Shown here piece after piece: positions 43,300-51,965 of a stretch of DNA of 64,000 bases. Below the pieces are notes generated by a model that ran no database searches, was not told the DNA's origin, and worked only from the letters and a program-made list of their open reading frames with translations. The translations under genes were made by a program, and so were the position numbers. This DNA comes from Arthrobacter silvisoli (GTDB taxonomy: Bacteria > Actinomycetota > Actinomycetes > Actinomycetales > Micrococcaceae). Positions within the stretch are counted from its first letter, which is position 1; each line of letters starts with the position of its first letter. The DNA is taken from assembly GCF_003369445.1 (NCBI RefSeq), contig NZ_QRCU01000018.1:62001-126000 (forward strand), in the 5' to 3' direction.

Positions 43300-44358
43300 A
43301 TGTCCCGGACCCTGTCGCCCCTGCCCCAGCGCAGTGGCACCCCATCCCCATCCATCAGTATCGGCTCACGCCTGCGGGGCAGCGCCCTCCGCGCCCTGCC
43401 GAAGAGCTACCTTATCCTCGTGCTCCTCGCGATCCTCGCGATCGGCTACTACGTCTCCGACGACTTCCTGACGTTCCGCAACGCCGAAAACGTCATCACC
43501 GCCGCCTCGATCGTCGTCGTGCTCGCCATCGGCCAATACTTCGTCATCCTGACGGGCGGCATCGACCTCTCCGTCGGGTCGATCCTGGCCATGTCCACCG
43601 TTCTGACGGCACTGACCTTGCAGGCTGGAATGCCCGCCGGCGCGTCCGCAGTGTTCGTGCTTGCCTGTTGTGCCGTCGCCGGATTGATCAACGGCATCCT
43701 CGTTGTTTGGTTGAACATCCCTCCATTCATCGCAACGCTCGCCATGATGAGTGCCGTCAAGGGCTTCAGCTACATCATCCAGTCAACAAGCCTGATCGAG
43801 ATCCGCGACCAGGGGTTCATCCAGGTCTTCTCCCGCGGCAGCATCCTCGGCATCCGCAACCCCGTCCTGATCTTCATCATTGTTGCCGTGGTCGCGGCTC
43901 TTGTGGCCAAGTACACGACGTTCGGCCGCTCCCTCTACGCGATTGGCGGCAACCCTGAAGCCTCGCGCCTTTCGGGCCTGCCCGTCGCGCGGAACCTGAT
44001 CGTCACCTATACCATTTCCGGGGTTCTGGCTGGCCTGGCAGGCCTTGTCGCGGCGGCCCAGCTACGGCAGGGAAGCTCGCTCATCGGCGTAGGTTACGAA
44101 CTCGACGCCATTGCTGCCGTCGTGGTGGGTGGTGCCTCCCTCATGGGCGGAAAGGGCGATCCACTGAACGCGGTGATCGGCGTGTTCATCCTGACGACCA
44201 TCATCAACATCATGAACCTGGTAGGCATCTCCTCCGAGCCGCAGTTGCTGATCAAGGGCGCAGTGATCATCCTTGCCGTCTTCCTCTCCAGCGCAGGCGG
44301 CGTCCAAAGGATCTCAGGATTCTTCTCCAAACATTTCCGGCGCCCGCAGGCCGCCTGA
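43300..44358 (+). CDS. Sugar ABC transporter permease, ribose type
   Basis: A 352-residue permease with about ten membrane helices after a basic N-terminus of about 40 residues. Family marks are FVILTGGIDLSVGSILAMST, VAGLINGILVVWLNIPPFIA and AAVVVGGASLMGGKGDPLNA. It completes the second importer, 36 bases after the ATPase gene, with AGGAGAA before its ATG. The next gene, for an aldo/keto reductase, starts 46 bases later, so the enzymes are in the same transcript. Confidence 0.92.
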   Translation: MSRTLSPLPQRSGTPSPSISIGSRLRGSALRALPKSYLILVLLAILAIGYYVSDDFLTFRNAENVITAASIVVVLAIGQYFVILTGGIDLSVGSILAMSTVLTALTLQAGMPAGASAVFVLACCAVAGLINGILVVWLNIPPFIATLAMMSAVKGFSYIIQSTSLIEIRDQGFIQVFSRGSILGIRNPVLIFIIVAVVAALVAKYTTFGRSLYAIGGNPEASRLSGLPVARNLIVTYTISGVLAGLAGLVAAAQLRQGSSLIGVGYELDAIAAVVVGGASLMGGKGDPLNAVIGVFILTTIINIMNLVGISSEPQLLIKGAVIILAVFLSSAGGVQRISGFFSKHFRRPQAA

Positions 44359-44404
44359 CCGGATACCCATCCCCAACTCATTCATCAGCAGAAAGCAGGA
44401 ATTC

Positions 44405-45355
44405 ATGTCCATTCGTCCCTTCGGCCGCACGGATCTGGCCGTCTCCGATATCTGTGTCGGCACGAGTGCGCTCGGGAGCTTTCCCGCCCAGTACGGCTAC
44501 GAAGTCGATGAGGACACCGCCGTCGCCACCATCCACCGCGTCTTCGACGGGCCCTTCACCTTCATCGACACCTCCAACGAATACGGTGGGGGCGCCAGCG
44601 AAGAACGGATCGGTCGCGCGATCGCCGAGCGCGGCGGCATTCCCCAGGGATACGTCGTCGCTACGAAGGTCGACCCGATTCCCGGCAGCGCCGACTTCTC
44701 CGGTGACCGCGTCCGCAGGTCTGTCGAGGAAAGCCTCGAGCGCCTCGGCCTCGATAAGCTCCAGCTTGTCTACCTGCATGACCCGGAGAAGATTTCCTTC
44801 GAGGAAGGAGTGGCCAAGGGAGGACCACTCGAAGCCCTCGTCGATCTCCGGGACCAGGGCGTGATCCAGTACCTGGGCGTCGCCGGCGGCCCGATCGAGC
44901 TGGAGCTGCAGTATCTTGCGACGGACGCGTTCGACGCCGTCATCAGCCACAACCGCTACACCCTGGTTGAACAGACCGCCGAGCCACTCCTCGAGGACGC
45001 AGCCCGGCGCGGAGTCGCCTTCGTCAACGCCGCCCCGTTCGGCGGCGGGATGCTCGTCAAGGGACCGCGGGCCGTTCCTCGCTACTGCTACGCACCCGTG
45101 GACCAGGCAACGATCGATCGGGTCCTGCGCATGGAAGCGCTGTGCGAGCAGCACGACGTCCCACTGGCCGCGGCCGCCCTGCAATTCTCGGTGCGCGATG
45201 AGCGCGTGACATCCACCATCGTTGGCATGTCCCGCCCGGGCCGGGTCGAGGAGACCCTCCGGCTGCTAAACCATGACATCCCCCAGGAACTCTGGGACCA
45301 GCTGTTGCCTCTTGCCAGCGTGGGCCGGAACGGCATTGAAGCCGTAACGGTCTGA
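44405..45355 (+). CDS. Aldo/keto reductase (aldose 1-dehydrogenase / pyridoxal dehydrogenase branch)
   Basis: A 316-residue aldo/keto reductase starting at ATG 44405, with AGCAGGA ahead. The catalytic tetrad is visible: D55 and Y60 in FIDTSNEYGGGASEERIG, K88 in VVATKVDPIPG and H125 in LVYLHDPEK. The NADPH-site region near the end includes TSTIVGMSRPGRVEETLR. The closest branch contains D-threo-aldose (L-fucose) 1-dehydrogenases, which make sugar lactones. It lies between the importer and the GMC oxidase genes; oxidation of the released sugar, or reduction of a keto-sugar, is plausible. Confidence 0.86.
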   Translation: MSIRPFGRTDLAVSDICVGTSALGSFPAQYGYEVDEDTAVATIHRVFDGPFTFIDTSNEYGGGASEERIGRAIAERGGIPQGYVVATKVDPIPGSADFSGDRVRRSVEESLERLGLDKLQLVYLHDPEKISFEEGVAKGGPLEALVDLRDQGVIQYLGVAGGPIELELQYLATDAFDAVISHNRYTLVEQTAEPLLEDAARRGVAFVNAAPFGGGMLVKGPRAVPRYCYAPVDQATIDRVLRMEALCEQHDVPLAAAALQFSVRDERVTSTIVGMSRPGRVEETLRLLNHDIPQELWDQLLPLASVGRNGIEAVTV

Positions 45356-45398
45356 CTGTCGGGGCGAGTAGCAGGAATTCACGAAAGGAAATGAAGCA

Positions 45399-47051
45399 AT
45401 GACCAGGAAGAAGCGGCCCGAGCCGGTCGACGTCGTCATCGTCGGCGCCGGTGCGGGCGGGGCAACTGCGGCAAAGGTGCTGTCCGAGGCAGGCCTGAAG
45501 GTGGTGGGCCTCGAGCGTGGGCCATGGCTGAAACCCGAGCACGCTTCGGGCGACGAGCTGAAATTCCTCAACCGGAACTTCATCTGGCAAGACCCGAAGG
45601 TCAAGCCCCGGACCTACCGTCCGAACGACAAGGTCGAGGCGGAAATCACCAACTTCTCCGCGACGCCGCAGGTGGTCGGTGGGGGCACCACCCACTGGGG
45701 CGGCATGGTCCCCCGGATGGCGGAGAGCGATTTCAAGCTCCGCAGCCTGCACGGCGACGTTCCGGGTGCGAGCCTGGTCGACTGGCCGATCTCCTATGAC
45801 GAGCTGGAGCCGTACTACACGCGGGTTGAATGGGAGTTCGGCACATCCGGCCTGGCAGGAGCAAACAAGTGGGAAGCGTGGCGGAGCCGCGGCTACCCGA
45901 CCAAGCCCTCGCCCCTGAGCCAGATCGGCCGGACCTTTGCCACCGCCATGTCCAAGCTCGGCCACAGCACATTTCCCATGCCACAGGGCATGGTGACCGA
46001 GACCTACCGGGGCCGCCAACCATTCAGCGAGAACGGCTTCTGGCAGCAGTATCCCGATCCCGGCAACGGCAAGTCCTCTACGCTGATCAGTTTCATTCCC
46101 GACGCCATTGCAACCGGCCGTTACGACCTCCGCCCCGACTCCTATGTCAGTGAGATCCTCGTGGGCAAGGACGGCCGCGCCACCGGAGTCCGCTACCAGG
46201 ACGAGGACGGAGACGAATTCGTCCAGCACGCCAAGGCCGTCATCGTCTGTGGCGGCGGCATCGAAACGCCCCGCCTGCTGCTCATGTCGAAGTCCGGTCT
46301 CTTTCCGGACGGCCTCGGCAACGGCAGCGGCATGGTCGGCAAGAACGCCACCTTCCACCAGTATTCCTTCTCCGTCGGCCTGTTCGACCGTGAGGTGAGC
46401 GATCCCCTGTACGGGTGGGCAGGCCACTACATGAGCCTGTGCTCATTTGACTTCTACGAAACAGACGAGAGCCGGGGCCACATCCTGGGATCGCTCATTT
46501 TCCCTTCAATGATCGGCCACCCGGTGAACTGGAGCTTCCCCGGCCGGCCCACGTGGGGGCAAGCAGCGAAGGACGCGGACCGCGAATTCTTCAACCACAG
46601 CATGAAGATTGGCGTCCTGCTGCACGATCTGCCGGTCGAGGACAACAGGGTCGACCTCGACCCGAACGTCAAGGACGCGTGGGGCCTGCCGGTCGCCCGG
46701 ATTACCCATACGCCCCACTCCAACGACTTCGCCCAGGAACGCTGGCAGGTCGCCAAAAACGGGGAAATCCTTGAGGCCGCAGGCGCGAAAAAGGTCATCC
46801 CGGTCAATATGGAGCGGATCACGGGCAACACCTCCCACGAACTGGGCACCGCCCGCATGGGCAACGACCCGGCAACGTCCGTCGTCGACCGCTGGTGCCG
46901 CTCCCACGAAGTACCGAACCTCTACGTCTTCGACGCAAGCTTCTTCCCGACCGCGACCGGCATCAATCCAGCCCTGACAATCATGGCCAACGCCTGGCGG
47001 TGCTCTGACCGGATCCTCCAGGTCGACCGCCACGGCTGGTCCGAAAACTGA
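45399..47051 (+). CDS. GMC family FAD-dependent oxidoreductase, large subunit type
   Basis: A 550-residue GMC flavoprotein. The FAD Rossmann motif is VIVGAGAGGATAAKVLSEAG (GAGAGG at residues 16-21), GGGTTHWGGMVPRM is the second FAD segment and the C-terminal active-site region includes GNTSHELGTARMGNDP and FFPTATGINPALTIMAN with the conserved His and Asn. No Tat or Sec leader is present, so it probably works inside the cell. With the next gene it forms the two-subunit pair known from gluconate 2-dehydrogenase and from sugar/glycoside 3-dehydrogenases. A 3-keto-sugar product is possible. Confidence 0.9.
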   Translation: MTRKKRPEPVDVVIVGAGAGGATAAKVLSEAGLKVVGLERGPWLKPEHASGDELKFLNRNFIWQDPKVKPRTYRPNDKVEAEITNFSATPQVVGGGTTHWGGMVPRMAESDFKLRSLHGDVPGASLVDWPISYDELEPYYTRVEWEFGTSGLAGANKWEAWRSRGYPTKPSPLSQIGRTFATAMSKLGHSTFPMPQGMVTETYRGRQPFSENGFWQQYPDPGNGKSSTLISFIPDAIATGRYDLRPDSYVSEILVGKDGRATGVRYQDEDGDEFVQHAKAVIVCGGGIETPRLLLMSKSGLFPDGLGNGSGMVGKNATFHQYSFSVGLFDREVSDPLYGWAGHYMSLCSFDFYETDESRGHILGSLIFPSMIGHPVNWSFPGRPTWGQAAKDADREFFNHSMKIGVLLHDLPVEDNRVDLDPNVKDAWGLPVARITHTPHSNDFAQERWQVAKNGEILEAAGAKKVIPVNMERITGNTSHELGTARMGNDPATSVVDRWCRSHEVPNLYVFDASFFPTATGINPALTIMANAWRCSDRILQVDRHGWSEN

Positions 47052-47084
47052 TCCATACCTCACAGACACGAAAGGAAAGCTCAC

Positions 47085-47798
47085 ATGGGACAGGCGGAAT
47101 GGGCCACGGTACCCATCTCTACCCGGGACGTTGACGGCCCGGTCTTCTTCACCGAGCACGAGTGGAAGACGATCGAGGCGGCGTCAGCCCGGATCATCCC
47201 CACCGACCACCACCCGGGTGCGCGTGAGGCCAAGGTCGTGCGCTTCATTGACCGGATGCTGGCAGGAACGCAGTTCATCTTCGCGGCCGCGGATGGCAAC
47301 GGGTTCCTCCGGCTGGAAGGCCGCGACGAAACAGCGTGGCAGGAGCGCATCAAACAGCGCCGGGAGTTTTACCGCGAGGGCATCGTGGAGTTGGACCGGC
47401 TAGCCAAGGAACGGGCCGAAGCCGAGTTCATCCGGCTTTCGGAAGAGGACCAGGACGCTGTACTCGAAACCCTTTCGGGCAGCCCCAAACCGAACACCTT
47501 CTCGCTCGGGCACTCCGAAGTTGGGCTTGGGGGCGCGCCGGCAGGCAATCAGCCCGTCAACGAGGACTTCCTGGAGTTCTTCCCCTTGCTCGTGCTGAAT
47601 ACCCGTCAAGGGTTCTACGGCGACCCGGTGTACGGGGGCAACGAGAACCGGGTCGGTTGGGGCGTCATCGGCTTCGACGGCCCCCCGTCGCTGGCGTCAA
47701 CCATGGACGGCAGCTACACCACCCGCAAGTACATGGTGGAGGGGGCAGAGTGGCCATACGATCAGCATCCCGAAGTCCTGCGCTTCCGGCGCCCGTGA
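47085..47798 (+). CDS. Gluconate 2-dehydrogenase subunit 3 family protein
   Basis: A 237-residue small-subunit partner of the GMC enzyme encoded 33 bases upstream. Its family marks are FFTEHEWKTIEAASARIIPT with DHHPGAREAKVVRFIDRML, FFPLLVLNTRQGFYGDPVYG and GNENRVGWGVIGFDGPPS. Homologues usually carry a Tat leader and help export or assembly of the flavoprotein; here that leader is missing, which agrees with the leaderless large subunit. AGGAAAG precedes the ATG. A LacI gene starts 62 bases downstream. Confidence 0.88.
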   Translation: MGQAEWATVPISTRDVDGPVFFTEHEWKTIEAASARIIPTDHHPGAREAKVVRFIDRMLAGTQFIFAAADGNGFLRLEGRDETAWQERIKQRREFYREGIVELDRLAKERAEAEFIRLSEEDQDAVLETLSGSPKPNTFSLGHSEVGLGGAPAGNQPVNEDFLEFFPLLVLNTRQGFYGDPVYGGNENRVGWGVIGFDGPPSLASTMDGSYTTRKYMVEGAEWPYDQHPEVLRFRRP

Positions 47799-47860
47799 CA
47801 TTTGGCGCGCCGATCGGCGTCGCGCTACCGGACCGCTCGCGGGTGACCGAGGATAATGGT

Positions 47861-48940
47861 GTGGTGTCCACGACCCCAGTGCCCTCGGAAACCCGTACCT
47901 CCAACGGTCGTGGAGAGCGGCTGGCTTCCAGGTCAAAGGCCCCCCGGATGTCGGACGTTGCCCGGCTCGCCGGCGTATCGCAGCAGACGGTGTCACGGGT
48001 TGTCAGGGGAGCATCCAACGTAGATCCGGACATTCGTCAACGGGTCGAGCAGGCCATCGCACAACTGCGGTATCGGCGAAACCCGGCAGCTGCGGCTCTC
48101 GCCAGCAACCGGACCATGACGATCGGGGTTGTCAGCTTCGAACTATCCGTCCTGGGGCCAACAGTGGCCTTGTACGGTATTTCCGAGGAAGCGCGCCAAC
48201 ACGGCTATGCGACGCGTTTGGTCACACTGGCAAGTCTCCACCGGGACGATATCCGGGCCGCTTTTGAATCCATCAACTCGGACACGGTTGACGGCGTGAT
48301 CGTACTCGCGCCCCTCCTGGATGCCATCACGGTTCTCGAGGGCCTCGACATCGGCGTTCCCGTGGTCACATTCCAGCAAGGATCGCAGCCGAGTCCGACC
48401 AGCGTTTCCGTTGACGAAGTGCGAGGGGCACGGATGGTGGTCCGCCACCTGCTGGACCTTGGGCACGAAACGGTGTGGCACGTCCAAGGCCCGCCCGGCT
48501 GGATGGCAACATCCGCCCGCGTCCAAGGCTGGGCAGCGGAACTGGGGGCGGCTGGACGCTTCGTTCCGACCCCACTCGCAACGTCAGATTGGTCGGCGGC
48601 GGAGGGATACCGGGTTGGCTGTGAACTTGCCGCACGGCAGGACGTCACGGCGGTCTTCGCCGCCAACGATCCCTTCGCGCTGGGAGTAATCAAGGCCATG
48701 GACGAGGCCGGGCGCAATGTACCTGGCGACGTCAGCGTTGTGGGCTTCGACGACGTCAAAGAAGCGCCGTATTTTCGGCCGGCACTAACGACCGTGAAGC
48801 TGGATTTCGAAGCCATCGGTCACATCGCTGTGAGCCGTATCCTGGCCATGATCAAAGAGGAAGCCGAGGGAGACATCCCTCTGCTGGAACCGCGCCTGAT
48901 AGTCCGCGACACAACATCACCGCCGCGAAGCCAGCGCTGA
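47861..48940 (+). CDS. LacI family transcriptional regulator
   Basis: A 359-residue regulator. GTG 47861 is preceded by GAGG eight bases away and is preferred over the much longer frame that runs back through the previous gene. The HTH reads PRMSDVARLAGVSQQTVSRV with VRGASNVDPDIRQRVEQAIA and the effector domain includes MTIGVVSFELSVLG, DGVIVLAPLLDAITVLEGLD and FAANDPFALGVIKAMDEAG. It ends the importer/oxidase operon and lies beside the 22-base palindrome, so it is the natural regulator of both this operon and the nitrilase gene. Confidence 0.9.
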   Translation: MVSTTPVPSETRTSNGRGERLASRSKAPRMSDVARLAGVSQQTVSRVVRGASNVDPDIRQRVEQAIAQLRYRRNPAAAALASNRTMTIGVVSFELSVLGPTVALYGISEEARQHGYATRLVTLASLHRDDIRAAFESINSDTVDGVIVLAPLLDAITVLEGLDIGVPVVTFQQGSQPSPTSVSVDEVRGARMVVRHLLDLGHETVWHVQGPPGWMATSARVQGWAAELGAAGRFVPTPLATSDWSAAEGYRVGCELAARQDVTAVFAANDPFALGVIKAMDEAGRNVPGDVSVVGFDDVKEAPYFRPALTTVKLDFEAIGHIAVSRILAMIKEEAEGDIPLLEPRLIVRDTTSPPRSQR

Positions 48941-49066
48941 CCTAAAGCTGTACTGGCACCGCCTGCCGCTACTCAAGGCTCGATGCCTTGTCTGAATAAA
49001 CGGGCCCCGCCCACCTCCAGAAAACCAAGACACCAGGTCTTGCAATTCCCTACCAGATCGCAATAC

Positions 49067-49088
49067 CGTGAGTTAGCGCTAACTCACG
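49067..49088. promoter_or_regulatory. Perfect 22-base palindrome, LacI-type operator
   Basis: The half-site CGTGAGTTAGC at 49067-49077 is followed directly by its exact reverse complement at 49078-49088, with a central GC as in LacI-family operators. It lies 30 bases before the nitrilase ATG, after a possible promoter (TTGCAA at 49040-49045, AATACC at 49062-49067), and 126 bases after the LacI stop. Related sites occur at 40295 and 40427. Confidence 0.82.
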
Positions 49089-49117
49089 TACTCGAAGAAG
49101 AGAAAAGAGAGAAAGCA

Positions 49118-50209
49118 ATGGTCGATCCATTTGTCGTCGTAGCGGTTTCGCCGCGGACCATCAATGTGAAGAATCCCGGCGACGGCGTTGCCAACGTCAA
49201 GCGCATCAACGAATTCATCGATACGGCAGTGATGGTCGGGACCTGGGAGGGCTCACCGGTCAAGCTGGTTGTCCTTCCGGAGATGGCGATCCAGGGCATG
49301 ATCGCCAACACGCCGGGAAACCGCGAAAAGGAGCGCCACTTTGCCGTGACGATCCCTGGGCCGGAGACGGACGAGCTGGCGAAAAAAGCCGTGGAACTCA
49401 ACACCTACATCGCTGCCGAACTGTACATGGTGAAGGACGAGGACTTCCCCGACCGCCACTTCAATGTCGCCTTCATCATCGATCCGCAGGGCGAGATCAT
49501 CTATAAGCGCTACAAGGCCACCAGTGATGCCTACGAAGGCGGCATGCTCGGCAACATGAACCCGCACGACGTGTGGGACGAGTGGATTGAAAAGAAGGGG
49601 AACGGCAACCCAATGGACGCCATCTTCCCGGTGGCGAAGACCGAGATCGGCAACATCGGGTATGCCATCTGCCACGAGGGTGTCTACCCGGAAGTCGCGC
49701 GGGGCCTGGCCATGAACGGCGCCGAGATCATCATCCGGGGCACGCTGATCGAGCCGGCCGTCCAAAACGGCATGTGGGAACTGCAGAACCGTGCACACGC
49801 CATGTTCAACTCGGCGTACGTCGTCGCTCCGAACCTGGGGCCCGAAGTCCGCGAGGACGGGAGCATGCAGGACCTGTTCGGCGGCCAGTCCATGATTGTC
49901 GGGCCGCGGGGGCAGATACTCACCAAGCAGCAGGGCTGGACCTCCGGCGACTCGTTCGTCTGCACCACAATCGACATCGAGGCGCTCCGCCGCGCCCGTG
50001 TCTCGAACGGCTTGTACAACCAGTTCAAGGATCTGCGCACAGAGCAGTATCGGGTCATCTACGACAACCCGATCTACCCGAAGAACCAGTACCTCGATGC
50101 CCCGCCGAGCGAAGGCTGGCTGGCCCGGGAAGACTCAACACGGGCCGCCAATATCGAGAAGCTCATCGAGCGCGGTGTCCTCACGCCGCCGTCCGGCTAC
50201 AAGGCCTGA
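49118..50209 (+). CDS. Nitrilase superfamily C-N hydrolase
   Basis: A 363-residue carbon-nitrogen hydrolase starting at ATG 49118 behind AAGAGAGAAAGCA. The catalytic triad is visible: E55 in VVLPEMAIQG, K133 in IIYKRYKATSD and C185 in GYAICHEGVYPE. It is longer than amidases of the DUF-type (about 270) and close to nitrilases and aliphatic amidases (about 340-370). Both amide and nitrile substrates remain possible. It is transcribed alone between a LacI-type palindrome and a strong terminator, and probably belongs to the regulon of the importer/oxidase operon upstream. Confidence 0.88.
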   Translation: MVDPFVVVAVSPRTINVKNPGDGVANVKRINEFIDTAVMVGTWEGSPVKLVVLPEMAIQGMIANTPGNREKERHFAVTIPGPETDELAKKAVELNTYIAAELYMVKDEDFPDRHFNVAFIIDPQGEIIYKRYKATSDAYEGGMLGNMNPHDVWDEWIEKKGNGNPMDAIFPVAKTEIGNIGYAICHEGVYPEVARGLAMNGAEIIIRGTLIEPAVQNGMWELQNRAHAMFNSAYVVAPNLGPEVREDGSMQDLFGGQSMIVGPRGQILTKQQGWTSGDSFVCTTIDIEALRRARVSNGLYNQFKDLRTEQYRVIYDNPIYPKNQYLDAPPSEGWLAREDSTRAANIEKLIERGVLTPPSGYKA

Positions 50210-50230
50210 CTCCTGCAAGGCCTAAGGTAC

Positions 50231-50273
50231 GGAATTGGCCGGGGAACACGTCTCGTGGACCCCGGCCAATTCC
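50231..50273 (+). terminator. Hairpin terminator after the nitrilase gene
   Basis: GGAATTGGCCGGGG (50231-50244) and CCCCGGCCAATTCC (50260-50273) form a perfect 14-base-pair stem around a 15-base loop, 21 bases past the nitrilase stop. Confidence 0.82.
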
Positions 50274-51123
50274 ATGTGAGGGCGACCATGCCCCCCTGAG
50301 CGGGGACCGCAGGAGCGGCGCCACGCTTCTGCACGTCATGACGATCCCGATAAGTCCGATGCAGCCCAGAATGTCTTCCTCTTACTTCTGCGCCGGTCCG
50401 GAACGCGATCCCGTCTGTGGATGAACGGTCACGCGGCCCAGGCTGGGTCGCCGCTTCCACGTCCTGTGCTCCCAAACCGCCTACACGAAATGGGGACTTG
50501 ACGGACAGGAGATGGCGCTGGGGGAGGGCCGGCTTCCAAACCATCCTGAATGCGGCATTGAACCTTCGGGACTTTGTCCCCGGCTTGCCCCGGACAGACT
50601 TGCCCCGGACAGAAATGCACGGGCAAGGACCTGCGTTGGGCTCGGCTGAGCCGGGGATCTCCGGAGTCGGAGCGACCGCGCGCGTCCGTCACGGTAGTCC
50701 TTGCCCTCTAAACACTGCACCATACGTGGGGTCGGGCCTCACAATTCGCACAAAACTGGGTGTGCGCAATGTGCACGCCTGGGGCTTTGGATTCGATGGG
50801 GGGAGTGGCGGGTTTTCCATGGTTGGCGCCCGGTTCGAGTCCGGCCTCGCTTTCCTGGGCTGGTTGGGGTTCTGTGGTCTTGCTCCTTCATGGCGGGGTA
50901 GGAGCAGGACGAGATGACTACTGGCTGATTGGTGGTTTGCACTCCGCGGTCCGGAGGCGGGCGTGACGGTGTCCGTTTGTCCGGCTTCAACTTCACCCCC
51001 CGGGCCTCGCCGGCTTCAGAGTCGCGGGTGGTCGGAAGGCCTCCCGGCATGGAAGTTGCTTTCAAACGGATTACCTCTGGGGGTACTCTGGACGGACTTC
51101 GCTTTGAGGAGGCAGCCTGAAAG
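50274..51123. other. Sparse region, no convincing gene
   Basis: 850 bases without a frame I can support on either strand; the open frames are proline, arginine or serine rich and match no family. It contains a 15-base tandem duplication (50584-50613) and a T-arm-like stretch that does not fold into a tRNA. It looks like decayed or non-coding DNA. Confidence 0.5.
50584..50613. repeat. 15-base perfect tandem duplication
   Basis: CTTGCCCCGGACAGA occurs at 50584-50598 and again, directly adjacent, at 50599-50613. There are two copies only. Confidence 0.8.
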
Positions 51124-51441
51124 GTGGTATCAGTGCGCGTAGGGCTCAAGGATAAATGGGATCGGCTCGGTTCTGAGGCGAAGACGTGGCTACTGGAACA
51201 TCCGGCCTGCCTGGTTCTTCCCCCGGCGATATCGGCGGAATTCTGCACGGACCCACTCGAGGACCTGGAGTTCGACCAGCAGGGACGGGTTGTACTCTGC
51301 CGGGAGGACCGTGATTTTATCCGGGATAAGGCGGAGGCTGCCGGAACCATCCGCGTCCCGACGGAGGAGTACTTGTTCTTCGATACGGCCCCTGTGCCCG
51401 TAGTGCGGGTGCCCGGCGAGGCTTCGCGGTTCAGGTCATAG
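51124..51441 (+). CDS. Small hypothetical protein
   Basis: A 105-residue frame starting at GTG 51124 (GTG 51133 is an alternative start), with GAGGAGG about 17-20 bases upstream and a weak AAAGG closer in. The product is mixed in composition and soluble, including KTWLLEHPACLVLPPAISAE, DPLEDLEFDQQGRVVLCRED and RDFIRDKAEAAG. It has no recognised family. The acidic, balanced composition is more protein-like than the opposite frame, which is serine-rich. Confidence is moderate at best. Confidence 0.45.
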   Translation: MVSVRVGLKDKWDRLGSEAKTWLLEHPACLVLPPAISAEFCTDPLEDLEFDQQGRVVLCREDRDFIRDKAEAAGTIRVPTEEYLFFDTAPVPVVRVPGEASRFRS

Positions 51442-51779
51442 GTGCGTGGCCCGTCTGCAACCCCACCAGGCCGAAATGCCACGGGTGACCCCGAGCAACG
51501 CGGCGGTCCGGCTCAGACCGGGATCGGCTCCGCCAAAGGGGCCAGCGTAACGCGGCGGTGAAGCCGATGGCCGACTTGAAGAATTCAAGGTGATTCTTCG
51601 GCTGCCTGATCCCCTCCGCTACTACAGCCTGCTCCAATTCCTGGGAATGAGATTGCCCGGGCGCGAAGCAGCCTCCGAAGGGGAGCTGTTGTGCATCTGC
51701 GGTGCAGGCCGTCGTGCTTGGCCTCAGCGACGATCCCGACCCTGATCCTGACGGGCATGTTTGCTCGCCGTGGCCTTGA
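51442..51779. other. Gap without a supported gene
   Basis: 338 bases before the cupredoxin remnant. No frame here joins the remnant without frameshifts, and I cannot identify its missing 5' half. Confidence 0.45.
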
Positions 51780-51965
51780 TGGAACGCCGGACGCCTGGCC
51801 CATGAGATGGTCATCCTTCCGATGCCGGACGGTGAAGGACAAGGAATCCTGCCCGGTGCTTCCGGGTGGGTGACGGCCACCCTTTCCCCTGGCCGCTATG
51901 AACTCATCTGCAACTTTCCGGGCCACTATGTCGCAGGGATGTTCACGCAGCTCACCGTCACCTGA
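51780..51965 (+). pseudogene. 3' remnant of a cupredoxin (type-1 copper protein) gene
   Basis: In frame from 51780 to the TGA at 51963-51965 the sequence reads WNAGRLAHEMVILPMPDGEG, GWVTATLSPGRYELICNFPG and HYVAGMFTQLTVT. This is the C-terminal half of a small blue-copper domain with all four expected ligands: His in RLAHEM, and Cys, His and Met spaced C-x4-H-x4-M in ICNFPGHYVAGM. A stop at 51777-51779 cuts the frame and no start or signal peptide is present upstream in any frame, so the gene is truncated or frameshifted. Confidence 0.65.

Noticed and set aside
47336..47860. Long upstream extension of the second LacI gene
   Set aside because: It runs through the gluconate-2-dehydrogenase-subunit-3-like gene in another frame; the ribosome site at 47849-47852 and the family start support GTG 47861.
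50826..50845. T-arm-like stretch CCGGTTCGAGTCCGG suggesting a tRNA or an attachment site
   Set aside because: No matching acceptor, D or anticodon arm exists upstream and the T stem is only four pairs, so it is chance similarity.
50739..51482. 247-codon minus-strand frame
   Set aside because: Ser/Arg-rich translation without a family match; it overlaps a more protein-like plus-strand frame.
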